11,325 nt of DNA from an uncultured Saprospiraceae bacterium (GCA_937952155.1 CALFYH010000168.1:1-11325); one strand, 5' to 3'; shown: positions 1 through 7,899, counted from the stretch's first letter. The notes: generated by a model from the letters alone, not told the origin. Made by a program: numbers and translations.

Positions 1-166
1 TTTTCTCCTTTTCCAAATTTAGAATGTAGGAGGCAGGCTCACTAATGAACTTGGAAAGAAAAATTTCACTATTTATTGAATAGGATTGATCTGGTATAAA
101 AACAGTTTCGTTTTTATAGCAAGAAGTAAATAGTATTAATATAAATATATAGAAATAAAATTTCAA
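1..166 (-). CDS. N-terminal part of a small lipoprotein, cut by the left window edge
   Basis: The minus strand reads 55 codons from a TTG at 166-164 to the window edge without a stop. The first 16 residues are a hydrophobic signal peptide ending in the lipobox-like FTSC, with the acceptor cysteine (residue 16) encoded at 121-119, so the product should be an envelope lipoprotein processed by signal peptidase II. No domain can be recognised in the roughly 40 mature residues visible. The frame is closed upstream by a TAA four codons before the TTG, and no ATG lies in this frame; ATT, one codon upstream, is a less likely start. An ATG 10 bases upstream is in another frame that stops after 20 codons. 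It follows the barrel gene on the same strand after 166 bases, so co-transcription is uncertain. Confidence 0.6.
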   Translation of the reverse strand, partial: MKFYFYIFILILFTSCYKNETVFIPDQSYSINSEIFLSKFISEPASYILNLEKEK

Positions 167-332
167 AATGTTGCATTATTAGGTTAGCTGATATGTAGAT
201 TACTTAAAACTTAAAAACGCTGCCTGAATATTTAATTAAAAGTTAAAATAAAATTAACTAAATTCTAACATATTGATATTCAACTATTAAAAATTAGTAA
301 AATTAAAAAAAAATATAAAACTTAAATGAAAA
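167..332. other. AT-rich intergenic spacer, no feature seen
   Basis: This 166-base spacer lies between the barrel gene stop and the lipoprotein start on the same strand. It is very AT-rich with runs of A/T. I see no strong hairpin followed by a T-run, no good TAnnTTTG box and no additional reading frame with coding character. Confidence 0.5.
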
Positions 333-1709
333 TTAGAAGCGATATCGCAAACCTGTAGATAGACCAAAGGTTGTAAAGTTTTGATCAATTGGGTGGATAT
401 TTGTATTCATTGCTTCTGTCTGTATTCTGACATTTGGCTCTAAGAGAAAATCTATATTGGGTGTTAGGTGGTATGCCATACTCAATGATGCATATCCTGA
501 AATTCCCAATTGTGTTTTGAAGATGGTCTGGCCTTGATCATCTGCCGCAGTAATATCTATAGGCTCTGAATCAGGATTCAAAATCATGCCACTTTCCTTT
601 AAGGCAAGATTTATATAAATTCCAGTTAATCCTGAAAGGCTTAGGTATTTATTGGCATAAATGGTATATCTGGCTAAAATTGGAATATCAAATGTTTTGT
701 ACTTGTTATACACTGTCATTTTTGAAGTACCTGGTACCAAAACAGTTTCTTCTGTAACAATGCTATCCACTATTTTACCATTTTCATACACATAATCTTT
801 GATAGTAATGATCCTAGTCTGATTTGATTCAGGGTCTATATACTGGAATTTTTCATTAATTTGGCTATAATTTAAGCCTGTATGAAGATTCCATCTATGG
901 CTAAGGTTATAACCGAATCTAACTCCAGCCGAATATGAGTAAATTGGTGTTTCAGTATTGTTGCGTTCGTTTTTGTATTGTGTAAATTCAGCATTTGAAC
1001 TTAGATGTTTTACATTGAAGTCATTCGAGAAATAAACATCTACACTCTTGTCCTGAACATCAAAAACAAATGGACACGCCTTTGCATCCTTATCTTTACC
1101 ATTATTTATTTTAGATAAATTGGTACTAGATGAAACGACGTTTTGTGGATATTTTGAATCTTGAACATAATTAATAAAACTATGTATTGGCGCTAGCGAA
1201 GCCAATTCCACTAATTCCGCTCTTTGATTTTCTACAGCAGCTGACAAATTCTGAACTTCAGGAACACCTACGAAAATTTGACTCGTAACATTTATTGAAG
1301 TATTGATTTCCTTATGAGAATTATTGATGTTCTTTACAACTTCAAAATCATCGTTGTTTTCATCAACATTGCTATTTTGTTGTGCAAACAATTCATCATT
1401 GGCAATTATAACTTCATTATCATTATGTATAATGTTACTATTAACATGATCATAATGCATAGTTTGTAAACAATCAGAATCAGCGGAAGCAACAATTATG
1501 TCTCCTGGTGTAGGTTTTATATCAGACATGAGCCAGCCTGAAAATGCCGAAACCAAAATCACAGTTGCTATGGAAGCTATCATCCACCATGGTCGTCGGG
1601 ATTTGGGATTTTCAGGTAGCCTAGCGGCAATATTGTCCCATGCACCTTCAGGTATATCTACCGTATAATGCTCCAGTTTATTTTTAAACATTTTGTCTAT
1701 CTGGGTCAT
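333..1709 (-). CDS. Dma-like dual membrane-spanning anti-sigma factor with C-terminal outer-membrane beta-barrel
   Basis: This 458-aa protein probably senses an outer-membrane signal and controls the sigma factor encoded just upstream. Residues 1-40 are a short cytoplasmic-type head, with DKMFKNKLEHY followed by the conserved-looking GAWDNIAARL, resembling the anti-sigma heads of Bacteroidota barrel proteins. A single hydrophobic helix spans about 42-60, preceded by SRRP (positive inside). Residues 62 to about 240 are rich in N, D, S and T and look disordered. From about 245 to the end, alternating aromatic/polar strands finish in GLRYRF, a C-terminal Phe typical of BAM substrates. There is no cleavable signal peptide. 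The ATG at 1709-1707 overlaps the sigma stop (ATGA), which supports this start over Met7 and implies translational coupling. The layout matches the Dma family described in Bacteroides thetaiotaomicron; its ligand and regulon here are unknown. Confidence 0.78.
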   Translation of the reverse strand: MTQIDKMFKNKLEHYTVDIPEGAWDNIAARLPENPKSRRPWWMIASIATVILVSAFSGWLMSDIKPTPGDIIVASADSDCLQTMHYDHVNSNIIHNDNEVIIANDELFAQQNSNVDENNDDFEVVKNINNSHKEINTSINVTSQIFVGVPEVQNLSAAVENQRAELVELASLAPIHSFINYVQDSKYPQNVVSSSTNLSKINNGKDKDAKACPFVFDVQDKSVDVYFSNDFNVKHLSSNAEFTQYKNERNNTETPIYSYSAGVRFGYNLSHRWNLHTGLNYSQINEKFQYIDPESNQTRIITIKDYVYENGKIVDSIVTEETVLVPGTSKMTVYNKYKTFDIPILARYTIYANKYLSLSGLTGIYINLALKESGMILNPDSEPIDITAADDQGQTIFKTQLGISGYASLSMAYHLTPNIDFLLEPNVRIQTEAMNTNIHPIDQNFTTFGLSTGLRYRF

Positions 1710-2266
1710 ACGGCAATGATATATAATTCGTTTACTTTTTCTTGAAGAATACGTCGTGCTTTCATCAATTGCGATCGGGAAGTTGACTCCTCAATATTCA
1801 ACATTTCACTTATTTCTTTATGAGAAAATCCTTCTATGGCAAACAAATTGAAAACCATACGATAACCATCAGGCAATTCTGAGATAAGTTTTGTTAGTTC
1901 TTCTTCAGAAAGAATAGAAAATACTTCAGGTCTGGTGCTATCTTCTTTAATATGTTCCAGACCTATGCTTTCATGGCTAAATGATTTCTTTTGATTGATT
2001 TTGATAGCAGTATTGATGATAATTCTTCTTACCCAACCTTCAAATGAACCATTATTTTCAAACTCACACAAATGTGTAAATACTTTCACAAAAGAATCCT
2101 GAAGAATGTCTTCTGCTTCGTGTCTATGACGGGCATATCTAATGCATATTGCCATCATTTTGCCGGCATACATATGGAAAATATCTCTTTGCGCCGTTCT
2201 GTCTCCTTGCAGACAAGCTTTTAAGAGTTCCTTCTCCGTACGTCCATTAATGATTAATGGTGACAC
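1706..2266 (-). CDS. ECF-family RNA polymerase sigma-70 factor
   Basis: This 186-aa protein is an alternative sigma factor of the extracytoplasmic-function class and contains only regions 2 and 4. Region 2 spans about residues 21-92, with the core-binding and -10 recognition helices around EDILQDSFVKVF and SFEGWVRRIIINTA. Region 4 spans about 120-176, with LPDGYRMVFNLF, then the helix-turn-helix HKEISEMLNIEESTSRSQL. Length is normal for the class. The start is GTG at 2266-2264: no in-frame ATG exists between it and the upstream TAA, and the GTG leaves the usual short head before region 2. It lies 28 bases after the LEA-like gene, suggesting one transcript, and its stop overlaps the start of the barrel anti-sigma-like gene by 4 bases, marking that protein as its likely cognate regulator. 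Confidence 0.93.
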   Translation of the reverse strand: MSPLIINGRTEKELLKACLQGDRTAQRDIFHMYAGKMMAICIRYARHRHEAEDILQDSFVKVFTHLCEFENNGSFEGWVRRIIINTAIKINQKKSFSHESIGLEHIKEDSTRPEVFSILSEEELTKLISELPDGYRMVFNLFAIEGFSHKEISEMLNIEESTSRSQLMKARRILQEKVNELYIIAV

Positions 2267-2294
2267 TTTATTTATACTTTTGTTTTGTTATAAG

Positions 2295-3284
2295 TTATTG
2301 TACAATGATGGCATCATCTATCTGCTCATTTCCGTCACCGTCTAGGTCATCCTGACCTGCTGTTTTTGCCGGTGCCTTTGGTTCAGCTTGTGTGATGGTA
2401 ATCTTACCTTCACTGAATGCATCATAATCACCTTTAGCATACTGGTCTGCCTTTGCAAAAAAGTCGTCCTTACCTGCCAAAAGATCATCTCCTGTAGTCA
2501 GCGTATCATCAGAAAATTCTTTTTTTGGCTTTGCATTTTCCTCAGCTAAAAAACTTTCTGCTTTTTCTACCGTCTCGTCAAACTTTTGTCCCACTTGTGC
2601 TGCAACATCACGAGCTTTATCTGCTATAAAATCCTTTGCATCTCCCAGCTTGTCCATGGTATTCCCTGTGGTTTCTAGTACTTTTGCCCCAACATTTTCT
2701 GAAATATCAGCTGCTTTATCTGCAAGTGTGGCACCAGTAGCCATTACCTTTGCCCCTACATTTTCTGCCATATCGCCTGCTTTTTGCACCAATTCATTTT
2801 CTGATAATTTATCGATAACATTGCCAGCGGCATCTTTTGTTTTATCTAATAGGTTGCCTAGTGCTGAACCTGCATTTTCCATACCAGATGCTGCGGCTTC
2901 TGATGTTTTGGCATATGTAGATTGTACAAATTCTCCAGCATCAGATGTGACATCTTTAGTCTTGTCCCAAGCAGAGTGTGCGGCATCTGCAGCTTTATCG
3001 GCTGCTGTTTCGGCTGCTTGTGTTATATCTGCAGCAACATCTTTGGTTTTGTCCCAAGCTGTTTCGGCTACTGCTTCTACTTTATCTATGGCGGCGTTTG
3101 CTTTTTCTATGACTGATTCCCTTAGTCCTGATGTTTTTTCACTTATATCTCCTACAGTTTCTTTGGCTGCATCTGCCAGATCGCCAGCTTTTTCTTTGGT
3201 GTAATCTACTGCTTTGTCCACAGCAGATTTTGCCACTGATTCAGTAGTAAAAAACAATCTTTTCAGTGATCCTAAAAAACTCAT
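2295..3284 (-). CDS. LEA-like amphipathic-helix repeat protein with acidic C-terminal EF-hand-like loop
   Basis: This 329-aa protein has no signal peptide or membrane segment and is rich in Ala, Lys, Asp and Glu. From about residue 15 to 245 it is built of degenerate amphipathic repeats: AWDKTKD at 76-82 and 105-111, LDKTKD at 146-151, and ENVGAKV at 174-180 and 196-202. The last pair are exactly 22 residues apart, twice the 11-residue period of group 3 late-embryogenesis-abundant proteins and apolipoprotein-like helices. Residues 250-310 are charged and low in complexity. The tail at 313-324 carries Asp at loop positions 1, 3, 5 and 12 with Gly at 6, as in an EF-hand or dockerin calcium loop, but the hydrophobic residue is misplaced. 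LEA-like proteins are generally associated with dehydration and membrane protection; that role is inferred. Being first in a probable operon with the sigma factor, it may be one of its outputs. Confidence 0.75.
   Translation of the reverse strand: MSFLGSLKRLFFTTESVAKSAVDKAVDYTKEKAGDLADAAKETVGDISEKTSGLRESVIEKANAAIDKVEAVAETAWDKTKDVAADITQAAETAADKAADAAHSAWDKTKDVTSDAGEFVQSTYAKTSEAAASGMENAGSALGNLLDKTKDAAGNVIDKLSENELVQKAGDMAENVGAKVMATGATLADKAADISENVGAKVLETTGNTMDKLGDAKDFIADKARDVAAQVGQKFDETVEKAESFLAEENAKPKKEFSDDTLTTGDDLLAGKDDFFAKADQYAKGDYDAFSEGKITITQAEPKAPAKTAGQDDLDGDGNEQIDDAIIVQ
2680..2779 (-). repeat. Internal 66-base-period repeat in the LEA-like gene
   Basis: Segments 2680-2713 and 2746-2779 are near-identical copies offset by 66 bases. 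They encode the two ENVGAKV blocks, 22 residues apart. A second pair of similar copies, around 2950-2973 and 3037-3060, encodes the two AWDKTKD blocks, 87 bases (29 residues) apart. They are part of the coding repeat structure, not mobile DNA. Confidence 0.7.
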
Positions 3285-3318
3285 ACGTATTTTATATTTT
3301 TAATTAAGAAAATTTGGG

Positions 3319-3352
3319 TAAAAATAGGTTATTTTATTTATAATAATCCAAT
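3319..3352 (-). promoter_or_regulatory. Possible promoter for the LEA-like/sigma/anti-sigma operon
   Basis: On the minus strand, TATTTTTA (3326-3319) differs from the Bacteroidota -7 box TAnnTTTG only at the last base. ATTG (3352-3349) lies 22 bases upstream at the -33 position. Transcription would begin around 3312, about 28 bases before the ATG at 3284. The region is very AT-rich, so a chance match is a real possibility. The site could instead be served by the ECF sigma factor, whose recognition sequence I cannot infer. Confidence 0.25.
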
Positions 3353-3487
3353 AATTATTGACTTATTTTGTTAATAATCAGGATATTTCGTAATTTAACT
3401 TACAGAAAAGAAAAAAATTGTATTTAATTATAGATTTTCGCACTTTTCAAAGCACGTTCTTATTGTTTAAGAATATTATTTTCGAAT

Positions 3488-4939
3488 ATGCTCAAAAATT
3501 TCTTTAAAGATACAGCTGTTTACGGATTAGCTTCAGTACTTCCTAGATTGATCAATTTTGGTTTGGTAGCGCTTATAACCAGTGTATTTAGTACAACAGC
3601 CTTTTCCACACAGACAATTTGGTATGTATTTGCTGCATTTATAAACGTCATTCTAACTCTTGGCCTTGAAACAGCATTTTTTAGATTTTATACATCAGAG
3701 AAAAATAAGAATGCCGTTATTTCATCATCATTTTTGCTGTTATTATTGAGCAGTGGTATTTTTCTTTTATTCGGCTTGGGATTTTCTGAAAAACTCACAC
3801 AACTGTTTGGATTTAAAGCCAATATATTTGAAAAACTCTTAATTTGGACTACATTTTTTGATACTTTGGCTGTAATACCTTTTGCCTTTCTCAGAGTGAC
3901 TGGAAGGCCAGCTCGCTTTATGGTTATTAAATTGGTAAATGTCTTGTCTTTAGTTGTTTTTATGGTATTTTTTCTATTACTAATTCCATATTTATTAAAA
4001 TCAGGTAGCGGAATCCCTGCACTTCTGGGCATAAAAACTGATTTTGTACCAGATGTTTTGCACATTTTTATTTCTAATGTGGCAGCTAGTTTTATTACTT
4101 TGCTATTGTTGGCTCCTGAAATTTTTCAGATAAAATGGATATGGGATAAGCATTTAGTAAAACGCTTGCTGAATTACGGTATTCCTATAATGATAGGTGG
4201 CGTAGCATATGTTGTCAATGAAAACGCGGACAAACTGATCTTATCGGGAATAGACGAAAATGCCAATGGAATTTATGCGGCTTGTTACAAACTTGGAGTA
4301 TTTATGACGTTGTACATTACAGCATTCAGGATGGGTGCAGAACCATTTTTTTTCAATCATGCAGGGACATCAGATGCCAAAGAAAAATATAGCCGAATTA
4401 TGACTTGGTTTGTTATTTTTGGAAGTATTTTTATGTTGGGCGTAGTCGTTTTTATTGATGTATTTGCCAGTATTTTTTTAAGGCAAGATGTCTATTTATC
4501 AGGATTAATGATAGTTCCTGTAATTCTTTTAGCAAACTTATTTTCTGGAATTTATAATAATTTGTCAATTTGGTACAAGCTCACTGATAGAACGAGATTT
4601 GGTATGTTGATCAGTATTCTGGGAGCAATACTTACCATTGTAACCTTATACATCTTCATACCGATAATGGGTATCATGGGTGCTGCACTTTCTACCTTAC
4701 TTACCTACTTTATGATGGCATTTTTGTCTTGGTATTTAGGACAGAAATACTATCCTGTACCTTATGAAATCCCAAAAATATTACTTGTAATGGGCGTTTC
4801 GACTACATTTTGTGCATTGAGTTATTTTTATTTTAGAGAGCAGTATATTGTGGGTATTTTACTGCTTTTTTGCTATACAGTTTTCATTTGGGTACTTGAA
4901 AAAAATGAACTCAAAATAATATTTCAGAATAAGAAATAG
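3488..4939 (+). CDS. Polysaccharide/oligosaccharide flippase, Wzx-like (MOP superfamily)
   Basis: This 483-aa integral inner-membrane protein should flip lipid-linked saccharide units from the cytoplasmic to the periplasmic face for surface polysaccharide assembly. About 12-14 hydrophobic helices fill the length, which is normal for the family. The amphipathic N-terminal opening, with a glycine-containing first helix followed by a short loop and second helix, is typical of polysaccharide-synthesis MOP exporters. So are the central helix with NENADKLIL (244-252) and the RMGAEPFFF block (281-289). No glycosyltransferase, polymerase or other polysaccharide genes lie beside it in this window, so its substrate cannot be assigned; a peptidoglycan lipid II flippase of the MurJ type is less likely. 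The ATG at 3488 is the first in frame. It converges on the protease gene, with stops 4 bases apart. I found no convincing TAnnTTTG promoter upstream. Confidence 0.85.
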   Translation: MLKNFFKDTAVYGLASVLPRLINFGLVALITSVFSTTAFSTQTIWYVFAAFINVILTLGLETAFFRFYTSEKNKNAVISSSFLLLLLSSGIFLLFGLGFSEKLTQLFGFKANIFEKLLIWTTFFDTLAVIPFAFLRVTGRPARFMVIKLVNVLSLVVFMVFFLLLIPYLLKSGSGIPALLGIKTDFVPDVLHIFISNVAASFITLLLLAPEIFQIKWIWDKHLVKRLLNYGIPIMIGGVAYVVNENADKLILSGIDENANGIYAACYKLGVFMTLYITAFRMGAEPFFFNHAGTSDAKEKYSRIMTWFVIFGSIFMLGVVVFIDVFASIFLRQDVYLSGLMIVPVILLANLFSGIYNNLSIWYKLTDRTRFGMLISILGAILTIVTLYIFIPIMGIMGAALSTLLTYFMMAFLSWYLGQKYYPVPYEIPKILLVMGVSTTFCALSYFYFREQYIVGILLLFCYTVFIWVLEKNELKIIFQNKK

Positions 4940-4943
4940 GGAA

Positions 4944-7850
4944 TTAAATTTTAATAATTTTTATAATAAATATATGCCCTGTTTCATCTTGAAAATGAAT
5001 AAAATATACACCAGAGTTAAAATGAGAAATATCAGTCACAAGATCATTTTCTGTTTTTGTCCAATGCGAATAATTGTACTTTCCTGCGATGTCTGATATT
5101 TGCAAATTACCAGGATCAATGGAATTACCATCAAAATGTAATTTTACCGTTCCGCTTGTAGGATTGGGTGATACACTGATACCATTTTGATAATCAATGA
5201 CATTTATAGTGCATTGTGTCCTTATTGTGTCGATTACTGAAGATTCGGAGATCGTTTCACCACAGTATGTTTGGTAGCGATATTCATACAACGTACATTC
5301 TTTGAGCCCATCAAAGATAACTGAATCCTTACCAACTAGAGAAGACCAAACATTGGATTGATAAGGTCTAAAATCTATCTTAATCTGTTGGTTATTTGTA
5401 TTTGTATATTGTGGTATAAAGGTGAGTTTTGTCTTCTCAACCAAAGTTTGTACAGATGTATTATTTTGACATAATGCCGAAGTATCGATTTGGATACAAT
5501 AATCTTCAATTTCACCATATTCATAATCAGGACTTCCGCAGCCGCCTTCAAAATCTTCGTATGAAAGAATGACTCTCATTTTTGTAATACCTGGTAATGC
5601 AGTGTTAGGAATAGTGATGGAATCCATTACACCATATTGGACAGGCAGTGGGGATTTGAACAACATATCTTCTTCATCCCACAAACCATTTTGATTGAGA
5701 TCAATCAGCAAACGATAATAATCTACAAAAGCTTGACCACTATAGGAAGCTTTGATACTGAAAGGATATTTCTTACCTACAGATAAGGCGACCAATTGCA
5801 AACCTGCAAAATCTTGATAACCGGTTTCGGACATTCCAGAAATGTTTTTTAATTCGCCTATAGAAAATGTATCTATCCACTCATCATTGGCATCAATTAA
5901 ACCAAAATAACAATATTCTTGAGAAGTACAGTTGCCGCAGGATGTACTTTTTAGAATAGTTGTGCCATAAGGCGATGACTCTTCGTATTTCTGACACAGC
6001 GCTTGCATTCTAAACTGATATGCCGTACATTCATTAAGATTTGATAGTAGGAAACTTTTTGTTTCGATGATAGTATCTGTCCATTCTGAAGCCACAGGCA
6101 ATTTATATTGTAATTTAAAGATCGATTCAATTGGCGTGGTCCAATTTATACCAATAGAATGCTGATCGCTTGTTATACTTGTAATAGTCGGTGCGACACA
6201 GCAACCGCTTGTAGATATAAATTTTGAATATCCGAATAAATCTGGTAAATATCCACAAGTGCTACCGATTTGGATTTCATATTCAGTACAGTGATCTAAG
6301 TCAAATATACTATCTCCATTTTTGAAATTGTTTATTACAATCCAATCTTCTATATCTGATTTTCTATAACGTAGGTTTACAGATGTTTCGCTACCACTTA
6401 TCCAATTTACAAGAATACTTTCATCTTCATTGATCAAAGTAATGCCTGCAGGAGGCGTACAAGTTTCACACATAGTTTTTAAATTGGACACTGCTTTATA
6501 TGCGTTTAATTTTCCACCTGTGGTAGTGATATCTTTAAGTGATGTGACGCTTGATGTGCCATTAAGTATCATATCCTTGACGATTAATGCTGCTGCCGCT
6601 GGATTACTTTTGGATAATGAGTCAAATTTCGTACACTGCAGTGAATACATTAGTGCGATAGTTCCAGCTACATGTGGTGTAGCACCAGAAGTTCCTCCAA
6701 AACCACCATACCCAGTCCTAGTCACCGTAAAAGCCTGCTCACCATAAGCACCGATATCTATTGATTTGCGGCCATAACCAGCTTGATCTACTTTTACATC
6801 ACTTTTATTGATATTAGTGACAGAGATTAAAAATTCGCTGGTGCAAGACGTCGGAAGGTCTCCATCTGTATCTACATTTGTACTTGCATTGGCAGTGGCA
6901 CCGCAACTAAGGATGCCGACACTACCCATTGCATCATACATCGCACACCATAGAGGAGCTTCGTCCGCTAATGCATCGTTGATACCCCAAGATGAATTGG
7001 TTGTAACAATGTAAGCACCTTTTTTACCATTTGTCTCATTATATAATTTTCTCATTGTGTAGGCATATCCATAGGATGCCAAGGCATTGGCCTCTGTAGC
7101 CGAGCCATAATCTACCATCATTATTTTTACCTTCCAATTGATACCACTGACACCTATTCCATTGTTGCCACGTGCTCCGATTATCCCGCAAACTGGCGTA
7201 CCATGAACGCCTGCCACGAATACACTATCATTATTTTCTGTAACATTCCATCCACGAAAATCATCTATATATCCATTACCATCATCATCTATACCGTTCA
7301 AGGGTATTTCGCCACGATTGTACCAAATATTATCTTTCAGGTCTTCGTGCGCTTGATTGATACCATCATCGATCACACAGACTACGATGGTATCTCCAGC
7401 AGGTGAAAGCCCGCCTGTAGTTATATCCCAAGCCAAATCCATATCCATATCAGCGCCAATAAGTCCACCTGTTGATCCAGTATTGACATATTGCCATTGT
7501 TTATTTATCTGAGGATCATTGGGCAAAACTCGTGGTGTAATGGCTCTATTTGGTGTAATATGTACTACATTGATATTTGATCTCAATTTTCTCAATACTT
7601 CCTTTTCTGCATCATTTTTGAATTCGGCAAGCCACAAGTTTAGCGGCTGATTCATTATTTGTTTGAGTTTAGGATTCCCAACTCTTGATTGATCTACAGA
7701 TCGGTTAATAATTTTATAACCATCAGCATTTGGTTCCAATTGTATGATATACTGTCCTTTAAGATCAGCCCTGAAATCATTGATGGATGACTGACAAAGT
7801 ACAATTTGCCATCCGAAAAGCACAAATAAAAGTGATTGATACAGCTTCAT
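4944..7850 (-). CDS. Secreted subtilisin-like (S8) serine protease with FN3-like modules, GEVED domain and T9SS type A sorting tail
   Basis: This 968-aa protein is a probable surface or extracellular endopeptidase. Residues 1-19 are a Sec signal peptide. About 30-105 looks like an inhibitor-type propeptide ending near the ITPRVLPNDP linker. The S8 catalytic domain covers about 110-455: Asp161 in VIDDGI, His216 in HGTPVCG, oxyanion Asn321 in GATAN, and Ser388 in GTSGATPHVAG, so the active site is complete. An acidic DDDGNGYIDD stretch (188-197) may bind calcium. FN3-like modules lie at about 465-548, 551-638 and 790-880, each with a CTxY...C pair spaced 11 residues apart (521/532, 608/619, 852/863). 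Between the second and third is a GEVED domain (about 640-788, ending GEIEDYCI). VSPNPTSG at 893-900 opens the C-terminal sorting domain, which directs export by type IX secretion and is usually cleaved off on attachment. Its substrate is unknown. Confidence 0.93.
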   Translation of the reverse strand: MKLYQSLLFVLFGWQIVLCQSSINDFRADLKGQYIIQLEPNADGYKIINRSVDQSRVGNPKLKQIMNQPLNLWLAEFKNDAEKEVLRKLRSNINVVHITPNRAITPRVLPNDPQINKQWQYVNTGSTGGLIGADMDMDLAWDITTGGLSPAGDTIVVCVIDDGINQAHEDLKDNIWYNRGEIPLNGIDDDGNGYIDDFRGWNVTENNDSVFVAGVHGTPVCGIIGARGNNGIGVSGINWKVKIMMVDYGSATEANALASYGYAYTMRKLYNETNGKKGAYIVTTNSSWGINDALADEAPLWCAMYDAMGSVGILSCGATANASTNVDTDGDLPTSCTSEFLISVTNINKSDVKVDQAGYGRKSIDIGAYGEQAFTVTRTGYGGFGGTSGATPHVAGTIALMYSLQCTKFDSLSKSNPAAAALIVKDMILNGTSSVTSLKDITTTGGKLNAYKAVSNLKTMCETCTPPAGITLINEDESILVNWISGSETSVNLRYRKSDIEDWIVINNFKNGDSIFDLDHCTEYEIQIGSTCGYLPDLFGYSKFISTSGCCVAPTITSITSDQHSIGINWTTPIESIFKLQYKLPVASEWTDTIIETKSFLLSNLNECTAYQFRMQALCQKYEESSPYGTTILKSTSCGNCTSQEYCYFGLIDANDEWIDTFSIGELKNISGMSETGYQDFAGLQLVALSVGKKYPFSIKASYSGQAFVDYYRLLIDLNQNGLWDEEDMLFKSPLPVQYGVMDSITIPNTALPGITKMRVILSYEDFEGGCGSPDYEYGEIEDYCIQIDTSALCQNNTSVQTLVEKTKLTFIPQYTNTNNQQIKIDFRPYQSNVWSSLVGKDSVIFDGLKECTLYEYRYQTYCGETISESSVIDTIRTQCTINVIDYQNGISVSPNPTSGTVKLHFDGNSIDPGNLQISDIAGKYNYSHWTKTENDLVTDISHFNSGVYFIHFQDETGHIFIIKIIKI

Positions 7851-7865
7851 TATTCCAATTTAGGT

Positions 7866-7899
7866 CAAAAATAAGAGATATAGTTTAAAACGAAGCAAA
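7866..7899 (-). promoter_or_regulatory. Bacteroidota-type promoter for the S8 protease gene
   Basis: On the minus strand, TATTTTTG at 7873-7866 is a full match to the -7 consensus TAnnTTTG, and TTTG at 7899-7896 lies 22 bases upstream as the -33 box. This fits the housekeeping sigma factor of Bacteroidota. Transcription would start near 7859, only about 9 bases ahead of the ATG at 7850, giving a very short leader. Confidence 0.5.

Noticed and set aside
333..1709. Ordinary outer-membrane porin-like protein
   Set aside because: There is no cleavable signal peptide; the N-terminal 40 residues, internal helix and ATGA overlap with a sigma gene fit an anti-sigma fusion better.
2650..3204. Long plus-strand open frame (184 codons) opposite the LEA-like gene
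   Set aside because: It is Ser/Ala/Val-rich with no domain and arises from the compositional bias of the repeat gene on the other strand, whose product makes clear sense.
3361..3484. Possible plus-strand promoter boxes for the flippase (for example TATTTTCG at 3477-3484 or TAATTTAA at 3391-3398)
   Set aside because: Each box has one or more mismatches, and none has a well-spaced -33 TTTG combined with a sensible distance to the ATG.
4942..4975. AT-only near-palindrome at the flippase/protease junction
   Set aside because: A/T-only pairing in AT-rich DNA with no GC stem; it cannot be told from background.
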